The notes: generated from the sequence alone by a model not told the origin. Numbered from the stretch's first letter, positions 55,065 to 63,376 are shown. The stretch: DNA of 64,000 nt from JABDQW01 sp942492025 (GCA_942492025.1 CALODJ010000012.1:558001-622000), one strand, 5' to 3'. Made by a program: numbers and translations.

Positions 55065-55349
55065 ATGACAAGAATGGTTCAGTGTGTGGTACTAAATCAA
55101 GAGGCCGAAGGGCTGGATGCGCCGCCACACCCCGGTGAGCTGGGTGTGCGCATTTACGAAAATGTTTCGAAGGAAGGCTGGAAACAATGGCTCGAGCGCC
55201 TGACAACGATTATCAATGAGAACGGCCTGAATACCGCAGATCCTAAAAATATCGAGCTGATCGAAAGGCATATGGTCGGCTTTTTCTTTCAGGAAGGCGA
55301 TTATGGCCAGGCCCCGGCAGGCTTCCAGGCGGGTGGCGGTAAAAAGTAA
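55065..55349 (+). CDS. yggX: Fe(2+)-trafficking protein YggX
   Basis: 94 residues. The start MVQCVVLNQEAEGLDAPPHPG and KEGWKQWLERLTTIINENGL are the family pattern. YggX helps to protect or repair Fe-S clusters. The position after a radical SAM enzyme and before an A-type Fe-S carrier fits an iron-sulfur theme, although the next two genes are on the other strand. Confidence 0.95.
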   Translation: MTRMVQCVVLNQEAEGLDAPPHPGELGVRIYENVSKEGWKQWLERLTTIINENGLNTADPKNIELIERHMVGFFFQEGDYGQAPAGFQAGGGKK

Positions 55350-55387
55350 TCGACCTCGTCGATACATCGCATTCAATTAGTTGTGCC

Positions 55388-56692
55388 TTAAGCCGATGCC
55401 AGCCTGAAAATCGGTACGGTGACAAAATTCAGTTTTGCGTGCGCTGTTCTGAGCGCCTCGGTGGCTTCATCCGACGTCTCGGCCTGCGCGAAGATGAATC
55501 CAAGATACTGGTTACCCTCGGGCAGGGGTATCAACTCATGGCCCTCACTGATCGTGATATCGATTTTTTCGATATGGGGCACTTTCTGAGCAGCCAGTAT
55601 ACCTTCGACGCGTCGCAGTAGTCCTGCTCGCCGGATCGGTATCATCATCACGCCGCGGCTTTGTTCGATCGGCGTGGGCTTCATCGGCTGCCCAATGGCC
55701 AGTGACACAGTCAGCTGCTCCAGGCTCTTGTTCGTGCCGCTATCCAGCATGCGGGCGCAATCACCGCCGATCGTACGTGAGGCGACCTCGAGTATCCAGG
55801 CATCGCTTGCGTTGAGGCGAAGCTCGGCATGCACTGGCCCGGTTCTCAAGCCAAAAGCCGTGCAAGCCTGCTGTACACGCTGTTTGACCCGGTTCAGTGA
55901 AGCAACATCGAGCTGGGACGGCGTGACGTAAATGGTTTCTTCGAAGAAAGGGCCGACTAGAGCATCCGGTTTATCGAATACAGCCAGTGTGTGCAATTCG
56001 CCCTGGTGTAAATAGCCTTCATAGGCAATCTCGATGCCGTCGATGTAGTCTTCGACCAGTACATGGCTGCGTTCAAACGCGTCCCGTGATTCCGCGATGA
56101 TGTTGCCTACGCGTTCACAGGCAGTCCTGAATTCGTCTTCGTTGTTGGCGCGTATCACACCGCGGCTGGCCGACATATTGACCGGTTTGATCACGCAGGG
56201 CCACGGCAGGCCGGCCATTTGCCTGTCCAGCGGCCTTTTGATATCAATCAGACAATGACGCGGCACAGGGCATCCGGACCGCATCAGGTGCGCTCGCGCG
56301 AGGTCCTTGCGGCGTGTAAGCCGAGCGGCTTCTGGCGGGTTGTGGGGCAGGCCAAGCCGGTTGGCTGCGAGCGCTGCCAGTTCGACGGTGCTGTCATCAC
56401 TACCGATGATGCCGGCAAAAGGATCCAGTCTGGCCGCATGCAGTATGGCGCTCAACGCCGACGCATGATCATCCAGATCAATATTGAGACCCTGGTTGAC
56501 CTCTGTTGTCAGTGAGTGCTCGCCCCGGGAGGCAATCAGTACTCGCACCCCCATCTGCTGTGCAGCGCCAATGTAAGGCGCTATGCGGTAGCTGTTGGGT
56601 TGGGATATTAAAAGCAGGCGTCTACTGATTGCTCTGGTACTGTCAGGCTGTTTATTGGGGTTCGTACTGCATAGCCCCACAGACAGAAACAT
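55388..56692 (-). CDS. ATP-grasp family ligase-like protein
   Basis: About 434 residues. ATP-grasp blocks: CVIKPVNMSASRGV (Lys and glycine loop), VLVEDYIDGIEIAYEGYL, and LEVASRTIGGDCARML late in the domain with Glu and Asn-like metal ligands. It resembles carboxylate-amine ligases and carnosine-synthase-type enzymes (C-terminal IEKIDITISEGHELIPLPEG). Substrate unknown. The true start is unclear; ATG 56692 is the longest choice. Confidence 0.8.
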   Translation of the reverse strand: MFLSVGLCSTNPNKQPDSTRAISRRLLLISQPNSYRIAPYIGAAQQMGVRVLIASRGEHSLTTEVNQGLNIDLDDHASALSAILHAARLDPFAGIIGSDDSTVELAALAANRLGLPHNPPEAARLTRRKDLARAHLMRSGCPVPRHCLIDIKRPLDRQMAGLPWPCVIKPVNMSASRGVIRANNEDEFRTACERVGNIIAESRDAFERSHVLVEDYIDGIEIAYEGYLHQGELHTLAVFDKPDALVGPFFEETIYVTPSQLDVASLNRVKQRVQQACTAFGLRTGPVHAELRLNASDAWILEVASRTIGGDCARMLDSGTNKSLEQLTVSLAIGQPMKPTPIEQSRGVMMIPIRRAGLLRRVEGILAAQKVPHIEKIDITISEGHELIPLPEGNQYLGFIFAQAETSDEATEALRTAHAKLNFVTVPIFRLASA

Positions 56693-56780
56693 GGCCTGTT
56701 TCTGCCTGTGGGAAACCGGTTAAAAACAACGTGTTTTCGGCCCGGCCTCAAATGCGCAGGATATTGTCGACTGTGGCGCC

Positions 56781-56803
56781 CCCAGGTGAGAATTACGGGC
56801 TAG
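56781..56803. repeat. Solo family A terminus at the HesB-type stop codon
   Basis: CCAGGTGAGAATTACGGG plus CTAG is a family A right end. The CTAG at 56800-56803 contains the minus-strand TAG stop of the Fe-S carrier gene. No left partner is seen. Confidence 0.6.
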
Positions 56804-57177
56804 CCACAACCGCCGCCTGCTGAGCCACAGGCACCGCATACACCCGATCCTCCGGTGTTGGCGAATACGTTCTTGAATACAAAACTCGCGTTTGCACCCT
56901 GGGTCTGGTAGTCGATTTCGACACCTTCAAGGTAGCTGAGCGCAACGGCGTCGACATAGACCTTTAAACCCTCTTGCTCTAGCATGCAGTCGTATTCGTT
57001 CGGCTGGTCGACAAATGTCATGCCGTAACTCATGCCACCGCAGCCACCGCCTGAAACGAATATACGAACACCGTTGACGCCATCCTCGTTTTCAGTCAAT
57101 GCCAGCAACTGCTTGACGGCCTCGGGAGAGACATTGATCTGATCGGATAATTGATTGTTGAACTGTATGTCTGACAT
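56800..57177 (-). CDS. HesB/IscA-family iron-sulfur carrier
   Basis: 125 residues from ATG 57177. FVSGGGCGGMSYGMTF holds the first conserved Cys. The C-terminus ends in GGSGVCGACGSAGGGCG, where ErpA and IscA have CGCG; here the pair is spaced C-x2-C with a further Cys. It delivers Fe-S clusters to client enzymes. The TAG stop lies within a CTAG family A terminus, and the earlier ATG at 57351 is far from any family start. Divergent from the LpxA-like gene. Confidence 0.9.
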   Translation of the reverse strand: MSDIQFNNQLSDQINVSPEAVKQLLALTENEDGVNGVRIFVSGGGCGGMSYGMTFVDQPNEYDCMLEQEGLKVYVDAVALSYLEGVEIDYQTQGANASFVFKNVFANTGGSGVCGACGSAGGGCG

Positions 57178-57200
57178 AGCGACCTCGTCTGTGTCCAAAA

Positions 57201-57230
57201 TATATAGGGATTCTATCAAAAATATGACAA
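57201..57230 (-). promoter_or_regulatory. Candidate promoter of the HesB/IscA-family gene
   Basis: On the minus strand TTGTCA (57230-57225) and TATATA (57206-57201) are 18 bases apart and end 24 bases before the ATG at 57177. Confidence 0.45.
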
Positions 57231-57337
57231 GATGCATGTGCAAAAATTCCCGGGTCAATGAACGTTTCTGACACTGAAACAACAGGCCGAACCTGATTCG
57301 ATATCTACACCGATAACGTTGATAAGCTGATAATTCC

Positions 57338-58147
57338 ATGTCTGATCCCAATATTCATCCCACGGCCATCGTTTCGTCCCGAGCAAAACTTGCCAATGGC
57401 GTTCAGGTCGGGCCCTATGCGGTTATTCACGATCATGTCGAGATTGGCGCCAACACCACGCTTGGTCCACATGTCGTAATCTGCGACTACGTACGTCTGG
57501 GCGCCGGCAACCGGGTGCACGCACACGCTGTGATCGGCGATCTGCCTCAGGACATATCATTTGATCCGGCGACTGAAACCTGGGTCGAGATCGGTGATGC
57601 CAATACACTCAGAGAAGGCGTTACCATCCATCGGGCGACTTCACCATCGACAACAACCAGCGTGGGTTCCAACGTGTATATGATGGCTTACAGCCATATC
57701 GGTCATGACTGTCGAGTAGGTGATGGTGTCATAATCACGATCAACACCAATGTGGGGGGGCATGTCGAGATAGGCGATAAAGCTGTGCTCGGCGGCAGTG
57801 TCGCTGTGCACCAGTTTTGCCGTATCGGTCAGTTTGCTATGGTCGCTGGCCTGATCGCGGTCAGAAAAGACGTGTTACCCTACACCATGATCGCCGGGGA
57901 TCCGGCACGACATTACCGTCTCAACACGGTCGGATGTCGTCGCGCCGGTATCACGGGTGAGCGCTATCGCCGCCTGGAGCGGGCCTATCGAGCACTTCGG
58001 TCAGGCAACAAATCACTGCAGGGAATAGCTGAGAGCGAGGAAGTCGCACATTTACGTGCATGGCTGGCAACAGACTCGAAACGTGGTCTGAGCGGATTTC
58101 TGCGCGAACAGAAACTTAGCCCGGATATCGCACGAAGGCGGATATGA
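57338..58147 (+). CDS. Second LpxA-like acyltransferase
   Basis: 269 residues with the LpxA layout: IHPTAIVSSRAKLANGVQVG start, hexapeptide beta-helix, catalytic His in YSHIGHDCRVGDG, and a helical C-terminus. It differs from the operon LpxA at 47785 at key places: INTNVGGHV instead of NNTTLAGHV, and AGDPARHYRLN instead of AGNRARARGIN. It may use another nucleotide sugar or acyl chain. It is alone, 160 bases from the divergent Fe-S carrier gene. Role uncertain. Confidence 0.85.
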   Translation: MSDPNIHPTAIVSSRAKLANGVQVGPYAVIHDHVEIGANTTLGPHVVICDYVRLGAGNRVHAHAVIGDLPQDISFDPATETWVEIGDANTLREGVTIHRATSPSTTTSVGSNVYMMAYSHIGHDCRVGDGVIITINTNVGGHVEIGDKAVLGGSVAVHQFCRIGQFAMVAGLIAVRKDVLPYTMIAGDPARHYRLNTVGCRRAGITGERYRRLERAYRALRSGNKSLQGIAESEEVAHLRAWLATDSKRGLSGFLREQKLSPDIARRRI

Positions 58148-58298
58148 AAAGCCGCGGATTAGTCAATATTTCAATCAGCGGGCTAGCATTGACAAGGTAT
58201 TGTTCAGTTACAGTCTGTCCTATTTGTTTTTACGAACAAGTTGGCGTCACGATTGTAGGTTTTGCCTCGTTTGTTGATGAAATAAAAACGGACATATC

Positions 58299-58375
58299 GT
58301 AGGGTGTGCCGTGCGCACCAATCGGCAGCAATCAGGCTTTTTTGTGCTGATTTCGGTGCGCACGGCGCACCCTAC
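58299..58375. repeat. Palindromic repeat P, copy 7
   Basis: Arms GTAGGGTGTGCCGTGCGCAC and the inverse ending at 58375 flank a 35-base spacer. Upstream, GTTGATGAAATAAA is like the interior of the family A element, so this may be a family A copy that has lost its ends. Confidence 0.8.
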
Positions 58376-58931
58376 CTCACCTCTTTCATCGTACACGGAT
58401 ACCCGAAAGGTCGGTGTCAGTTGATCGATGGTAACAACCCTGTCGGATATGCTAACGCAAGATCCACCAGGGAATTAGCACATGTTGCCTAGGTCTCCAA
58501 ATGCGGTACCGAGGTACCCCCGTTCACGCGTCAACTGATTGGCGCGATATGTCAAGATAATACGATTAAAGCGCATTAAATTAAGCATTGTCAGTGTTGA
58601 TTAGCAGGGTACTGATGTGGTCATCCGATCTGTTCAATCACGTCGGGTTAATGCATAAGTCCTGGTTTGATCCGACAATGGCACTCGCGTGTTGTCAGTT
58701 GCGGTGGAGTGTCACGCCGCAAGGCAAAGGTCGATGTAGGCACATCGGCATAGGCCGGCATTCCTGATGTATTGAGGCGCGCGACGAGAATGGCATTGAT
58801 TACGAAATAAGGTTAGAAACTTCACGAACCTGTTCACGCTGGGTGTGTGACGGGGTCGGCGGCAAAGTCTGTATCTTGCTGCTGGCCCCATTTTTGTCTG
58901 TTGACATCCACGCGCAGAAGTTTGAAACCTT
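58376..58931. other. Non-coding stretch with no recognised content
   Basis: I find no gene, RNA or repeat in this 556-base stretch, and the short open frames here show no family motif. It may hold the remains of a lost gene. Confidence 0.4.
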
Positions 58932-59948
58932 TCAATTACAGTCGATTGGCGGGCACTGCGCCGTCAGTTGCGGTCGTGCCGTATGACTCAACTGCTGTTC
59001 GGAGTCACGAATATTGCTGTCATCGGGGGATAATCGGTAGGCGCATTGAAGAGATTGCTGAGCCTGTTCAACACAACCAGCTGCGTGCAGGGCGTAGGCA
59101 AGATTATTCCAGATCAGCGGTGTGGCCGGACTCAGCTTTGCCGCATTCACGAGCGCTGACACGGCTTCTGCATGATGACCGGATTCATATTCGATGTTGC
59201 CAAGCGTTATCCAGGCGCTGGGGCTTTCAGGCCATTGTACGGTGGCGGCCCGGTAGGCCTCAATCGCAAGCGCGTTCAATCCGGTTTGCTCAAAAGCATA
59301 GGTTGTTTTCAGGTAGGTGGATAAACTGGCTGTCGCCGGTATCTTGCCCACAGGTACAATAACCAGGCCCCATTTGTCGGCGCGCTGCCAGGTGTTTTCA
59401 AATGTGGCGAATGTTGTCACCCAGCGTTTTGTCGTACCTGAACGCAGCAATATTTCATTATTGGCCTTGTTGTAACCAATGACGACCGCGTAATGCCAAC
59501 GCGGCCACCAGTCAAATCCGAGGTTTTGCAGTACCAGCACAGGATTACCGGCAGCGATTTCCGCCAGCAGGTCAGGCAGTGTGGGATTCAGCGGATAAGG
59601 CAGCATGCCATAGCGCCGTGAGTTTGCGACCAGTTCGACTTGCAGACTACCCTGGCGTTGCGGGATGTATATCTGCGATGAAAGCACATCGGGCGTCACA
59701 TCAATGTGGTGTGATTGCAGTACGGTTGCCAACGCAGCAGGGCCGCATTGATGCCGGGTCTGGGGAAAGAAGGGTGTGTCGGATAATTCGATTGCGGTTG
59801 GCAGTGGCTGATGGTGATCATCCAGTACGGGTCTGCTCTTGTGTGTGCCAGTGCAACCGGCCAAGCAGAGCAGGCAGGCGAGTAAGGGGGCAACACAGAG
59901 CCCTAGGAGTCTGCGCGGTAGAAAGTATCCCTGCTGCAAAAGCGCCAC
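58932..59948 (-). CDS. PA2778-like C39-type cysteine peptidase lipoprotein with TPR repeats; 5' end altered by an element
   Basis: From the GTG at 59948, 338 residues. A lipoprotein signal ends in CLAGC. The peptidase domain has the C39-like Cys in TRHQCGPAALATVL (residue 68) and His in RWHYAVVIGY (152). TPR-type repeats follow (SAWITLGNIEYESGHHAEAV). It resembles the PA2778 family, whose partner PA2779 is encoded upstream. No ATG start exists: the coding sequence upstream of 59903 is replaced by a 160-base element. An ATG at 60118 would continue in the right phase if that element were absent. The protein may be restarted in the element or the gene may be broken. Confidence 0.75.
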   Translation of the reverse strand: MALLQQGYFLPRRLLGLCVAPLLACLLCLAGCTGTHKSRPVLDDHHQPLPTAIELSDTPFFPQTRHQCGPAALATVLQSHHIDVTPDVLSSQIYIPQRQGSLQVELVANSRRYGMLPYPLNPTLPDLLAEIAAGNPVLVLQNLGFDWWPRWHYAVVIGYNKANNEILLRSGTTKRWVTTFATFENTWQRADKWGLVIVPVGKIPATASLSTYLKTTYAFEQTGLNALAIEAYRAATVQWPESPSAWITLGNIEYESGHHAEAVSALVNAAKLSPATPLIWNNLAYALHAAGCVEQAQQSLQCAYRLSPDDSNIRDSEQQLSHTARPQLTAQCPPIDCN

Positions 59949-60070
59949 AGCGGTCCATTTTTCTGTTCTTTTTCGTTGCGTAGTGCCCACTATGCGCCTC
60001 AAAAGAACAGAAAACTGTCCTCACCGTGCCACTTTTTCGCTACGGGTATTTCTGCCGCGCAGACTCCTAG
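59903..60070. mobile_element. Family C MITE-like element in a lipoprotein gene
   Basis: CTAG at 59903-59906 and 60067-60070 bracket 160 bases whose ends are inverse copies: GAGTCTGCGCGGTAGAAA and GAGTCTGCGCGGCAGAAA. The whole is a long imperfect palindrome, with a central TTTTCTGTTCTTTT/AAAAGAACAGAAAA stem. Only this copy is seen. It has no coding potential of its own, and interrupts the PA2778-like reading frame. Confidence 0.8.
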
Positions 60071-60103
60071 CCCGCATTTCTCACCAGGGGGCCAGAAATG
60101 CGG
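60067..60103. repeat. Collapsed family A element
   Basis: CTAG plus CCCGCATTTCTCACCAG is followed six bases later by AGAAATGCGG, so the two termini are nearly back to back. The interior is deleted. It shares its CTAG with the family C element. Confidence 0.7.
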
Positions 60104-60131
60104 ATTTAAGGCTACCATGCATTGTTATTGA

Positions 60132-60518
60132 TCAGTTTACCGGTTTAATGAACGGGAAGATGTCAGTTGCTCCAATCACATCGGTGATCACGAACACGAT
60201 AAAAATGATGAGCAAGACACCGAGGATATCGCCACCTGCGGGTAACTCGCCAATCTGTTGATTTAACGTTGCTATTTCATCGTCTGTCATCAAATTGACG
60301 CGGTGGGTAAGGGTGTCTGGTTCGACACCAAGGGAGCGTAATTGCTGCTTGAGTTCTGAGCGCTCGATGGTTTCGATCAACTGTGCTCTCGCACTGGTTT
60401 TTTGTGCATTGAAAATAACTTGATCATTGCCTACCAGGGCCGCCTCTACATGGTTGAATGACAGGCTCATCAGGGCAAGTGACAGAACGATATTGAAGCA
60501 TTTTTGGGCCAATTTCAT
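60132..60518 (-). CDS. PA2779-family small membrane protein
   Basis: 128 residues: signal peptide (NIVLSLALMSLSFNHVEAA), a helical charged middle (ETIERSELKQQLRSLGVEP, then DEIATLNQQIGELPAGGD) and a C-terminal membrane helix (LGVLLIIFIVFVITDVIG). The pattern is the PA2779 family, partner of PA2778-type peptidases. Function unknown, perhaps an envelope or export accessory. It precedes the PA2778-like gene on the same strand, with two elements between them. Confidence 0.8.
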   Translation of the reverse strand: MKLAQKCFNIVLSLALMSLSFNHVEAALVGNDQVIFNAQKTSARAQLIETIERSELKQQLRSLGVEPDTLTHRVNLMTDDEIATLNQQIGELPAGGDILGVLLIIFIVFVITDVIGATDIFPFIKPVN

Positions 60519-60687
60519 CAGGATAGCTCCGTGTGGTCATTGAGGTCTTGATTCACGCTGTTTAGACCCATCGATCTTATCACAGTGATCCCGGCCAGGG
60601 TGTTGCACATAGGCGCCCGCCTTCATGCAATATGCGGGCTACTGCGACGCTGTTGATACTTTGGCATGAAAAACCGGTACAAAATGA

Positions 60688-61443
60688 TTATTGAATGGCA
60701 AATTCTGCCATGAGTGGAATATGATCAGAAAGTCGCTTCCACGGTTTTCCATGCAGGCGTTTGCAATCGAGCAGTTCGAGGCCACGGGTATATATCCGGT
60801 CCATATTGAATATTGGCAGCCATCCTGGGAATGACCGGGCGTATTTGCCAGACGATTTCTTGAAGACTTCATCAACATCCAGGTCATGCGTGAGATACTT
60901 CTCGGCTTTACGTGTCCAGTCATTGAAATCGCCCGCGATGATCAGAGGAGCGTCATGGGGGACGTGCGAATCAATTCTGCTGACCAGGGTTGACCATTGG
61001 CGTTGTCGCTCCAGGCCGAAAAGGCCAAAGTGAACACAGATTGCATGCACATGCTGTCTTGTTTCGGTCAACTCAATCGTACCGTGCAGAAGGCTGCGAC
61101 TGGCCGTCTGCATCAACGATACGTCGATGTTTTCCCATTCGACGATAGGGTACTTGCTCAGGATAGCGTTGCCATGATGGCCCGTTTTATAGATCGCATT
61201 TTTCCCATAAGCATGGTGATGCCATATTTCATCGGCAAGAAACTCGAACTGGTTGTTGCTGGGCCAGTCGTCAAACCGTTTTTTTGAAAAGTCACGTTCA
61301 CCATGGATTTCCTGTAACAACAGCAGGTCTGCATCGATCTGGCGAATGGATTCTTTGATATCGTGCAGAATATAGCTGCGATTGGTCGTGTTGAAACCCT
61401 TGTGAATGTTGTAGGTCAGAACTTTGAGAGTTTTTCTTTCCAC
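60688..61443 (-). CDS. Endonuclease/exonuclease/phosphatase family protein
   Basis: 251 residues. Motifs of the EEP fold: LTYNIHKG, LLLQEIHGE (Glu metal ligand), IAGDFNDW and the final RLSDHIPLMAEF. No signal peptide. Substrates of the family include DNA, phosphoinositides and sphingomyelin; the target here is not determined. It may be part of envelope lipid metabolism as a CDP-alcohol transferase lies nearby. Confidence 0.87.
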   Translation of the reverse strand: MERKTLKVLTYNIHKGFNTTNRSYILHDIKESIRQIDADLLLLQEIHGERDFSKKRFDDWPSNNQFEFLADEIWHHHAYGKNAIYKTGHHGNAILSKYPIVEWENIDVSLMQTASRSLLHGTIELTETRQHVHAICVHFGLFGLERQRQWSTLVSRIDSHVPHDAPLIIAGDFNDWTRKAEKYLTHDLDVDEVFKKSSGKYARSFPGWLPIFNMDRIYTRGLELLDCKRLHGKPWKRLSDHIPLMAEFAIQ

Positions 61444-61560
61444 GATCTAATAAAATCATTCAATAGTAAAAGTAACAGAACAAAGATAATGTAGCCGTTC
61501 TATATTGGAGCTATTATACTTCTGGAACATATATATCTGCTCCTGTTTATTATAGTCTCA

Positions 61561-61800
61561 AATGGTGCACCAATAGTAATGCGTACGGTGCTCGAAAGCA
61601 GCTACGACGCTGCGGTTGAATTGTCTTACACATTCCCTGACGGCAGGCCCCTGAAGCGATATTACCGGCCATCATCTTGATGTACACCTTCAGTCTGGAT
61701 GTGTTATCAATAATGATTCTCGTTAGCGTGCTTGTCATCATGGGATTGATTCTGTCGTCAGTCCGTACAGACTGGGTATACGTGACAGACCGTATTAGTT
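61561..61800 (+). pseudogene. Decayed polyamine-type ABC transporter permease (PotC-like) fragment
   Basis: One frame reads VLESSYDAAVELSYT, like the SLEEAAMDLG block of PotC permeases. A second frame reads EAILPAIILMYTFSLD then VLSIMILVSVLVIMGLILS, like the LP..APAI..G.L..FTLSLD and NA.ST.MILVS blocks with the middle deleted. A frameshift and deletion are both visible. The 61444-61838 gap has nothing else I recognise. Confidence 0.45.
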
Positions 61801-61838
61801 TATTATCTATGCAGAATTCAGTGCGTTAATTTCAATAC

Positions 61839-62426
61839 ATGCATATTGTCAATCGAGATATCTATAATCTGCCGAATTTTGTCAGTTTTGTACGAATCCT
61901 GTTAGCGCCAGTTTTATTCTATTTCGCATTTGCTCAGGAACCCATCTGTTTCCTCGTCACACTGATGTTTTCCGCATTTACGGACGTGTTGGATGGATTT
62001 CTGGCACGCCTGTTGAATCAGATCACGGAAATGGGATCGCGCCTGGACAGCTGGGGCGATTTCACCATTTACAGCACTATGGCTATTTGCGCGTGGATAC
62101 TCTGGCCAGGCATTGTTGTTCAGGAGTTAACGTCATATGTTGTCATCGTTATCAGTATTGTTTCACCGGTAATTGCTGGCCTGGTGAAATTCAAAAGCAT
62201 CACCAGTTATCATACCTGGACAGTAAAAGTGGCTGTCGTGGTTACATTCGTTGGCTACATTCTGTTGTTTGCAGGGTGGCTCGATTGGCCCTTCAGGGTG
62301 GCGGCTGTATTCAGCGCCGTAGCTGCGGCCGAGGAAATCGCCATAACGCTGCTGAGTCGCCAAGAACATGTCGACGTCAGAAGTATATGGGCGGCGTTGA
62401 AATACAACGAAGAGGATAACACCTAG
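61839..62426 (+). CDS. CDP-alcohol phosphatidyltransferase family protein
   Basis: 195 residues with six or so membrane helices. The catalytic motif D-x2-D-G-x2-A-R-x8-G-x3-D-x3-D is complete at residues 49-74 (D49, D52, G66, D70, D74). It transfers a phosphatidyl group from CDP-diacylglycerol to an alcohol; the family includes PgsA and PssA, and the acceptor is not told. Stop codon TAG 62424-62426 is within a family A CTAG. Confidence 0.9.
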   Translation: MHIVNRDIYNLPNFVSFVRILLAPVLFYFAFAQEPICFLVTLMFSAFTDVLDGFLARLLNQITEMGSRLDSWGDFTIYSTMAICAWILWPGIVVQELTSYVVIVISIVSPVIAGLVKFKSITSYHTWTVKVAVVVTFVGYILLFAGWLDWPFRVAAVFSAVAAAEEIAITLLSRQEHVDVRSIWAALKYNEEDNT

Positions 62427-62612
62427 CCCGCATTTCTCACCAGTGGGCGAGATGATTACGCAGTGATTTGTCTATGTGTTACGTATTTCATTGGTAGAAT
62501 AAAGCGTATAAATCGTAGGGTGCGCCGTGCGCACCGAAGTCAGTACAACGAGCGTGATTTTTTTACGAAGATGCGCGCACGGCGCACCCTTCCTCACTGG
62601 TGAGAAATGCGG
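62423..62612. mobile_element. Family A MITE-like element with palindrome P
   Basis: CTAG plus CCCGCATTTCTCACCAG at the left and CTCACTGGTGAGAAATGCGG at the right, with palindrome P copy 8 (62515-62591) inside. The right flank lacks a clean CTAG. The interior resembles the copy at 53596. It lies between convergent genes. Confidence 0.8.
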
Positions 62613-62632
62613 AGTGAACCGCCTATTGCGCG

Positions 62633-63376
62633 CTAAAATTTCAGGTATGCGCCCAGGAAAGGCCCATTGAAATCAATCTTTGCATTAGTGTCATCTACGT
62701 CGTCGAGTTCTATCGACTGGACTCTGTAACCGGCCTCAAAACCAATAAAGAAACTTGTTGTATAGGCTATCTTCGCGTTGAAGTCGGAGATGGTGCTGCC
62801 CGATATCGACATATAGTTGCCTTCTGCACTGAGTAATACACCCGGCCAGGGTGAGCCGCCGATCAATCCATACAGCATGGGTACCGGCGCACTGACTGAT
62901 CCAGACGTGCTGGTGCCAGCATCATCATTGATCATGTAGGTTAAATCCAGCAATCGCACATTCAGCCCCAGATCAAGACTGACGACGTTGTCCAGCACCT
63001 CATAGTAGCCCAGTATATCTGTCTGTTCGATCGAGAATTCATTGGCAACAGTACCGGAAAATGACTCACCATCGAAAGCAAAAGCGGTGCTACCTGCGCC
63101 GGTATGATCAAGTTTTGTGTACATCACACGGACATTTGGCAGGATCGGTACCGGATGTTCCAGGGTCGCGAATATATAACCCTGGGACTCTTCGCTCCAG
63201 AACAGATTGTTTTCGACGTCCACTGTCGGCGTGACAGCGTTGCTGGGTATGATAATGTTGCCTTCTGGCGTCTCGTTCCACACACCAGCACCGATCGCAA
63301 ACGATAGAATATCGGCAGATACGATGGCGGGCACGGTGATAAGTACGCACCCTGTTATTAATCCATTGAATCTCAT
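62633..63376 (-). CDS. TIGR04219-like outer membrane beta-barrel protein
   Basis: 247 residues. Signal peptide (ITVPAIVSAD). The family pattern TLEHPVPILPNVRVMYTKL and YYEVLDNVVSLDLGLNVRLLD are present, then alternating strands ending in PFLGAYLKF with C-terminal Phe, as in outer-membrane barrels. Role unknown, perhaps a surface or lipid transport barrel. It lies between two family A elements. Confidence 0.85.
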   Translation of the reverse strand: MRFNGLITGCVLITVPAIVSADILSFAIGAGVWNETPEGNIIIPSNAVTPTVDVENNLFWSEESQGYIFATLEHPVPILPNVRVMYTKLDHTGAGSTAFAFDGESFSGTVANEFSIEQTDILGYYEVLDNVVSLDLGLNVRLLDLTYMINDDAGTSTSGSVSAPVPMLYGLIGGSPWPGVLLSAEGNYMSISGSTISDFNAKIAYTTSFFIGFEAGYRVQSIELDDVDDTNAKIDFNGPFLGAYLKF

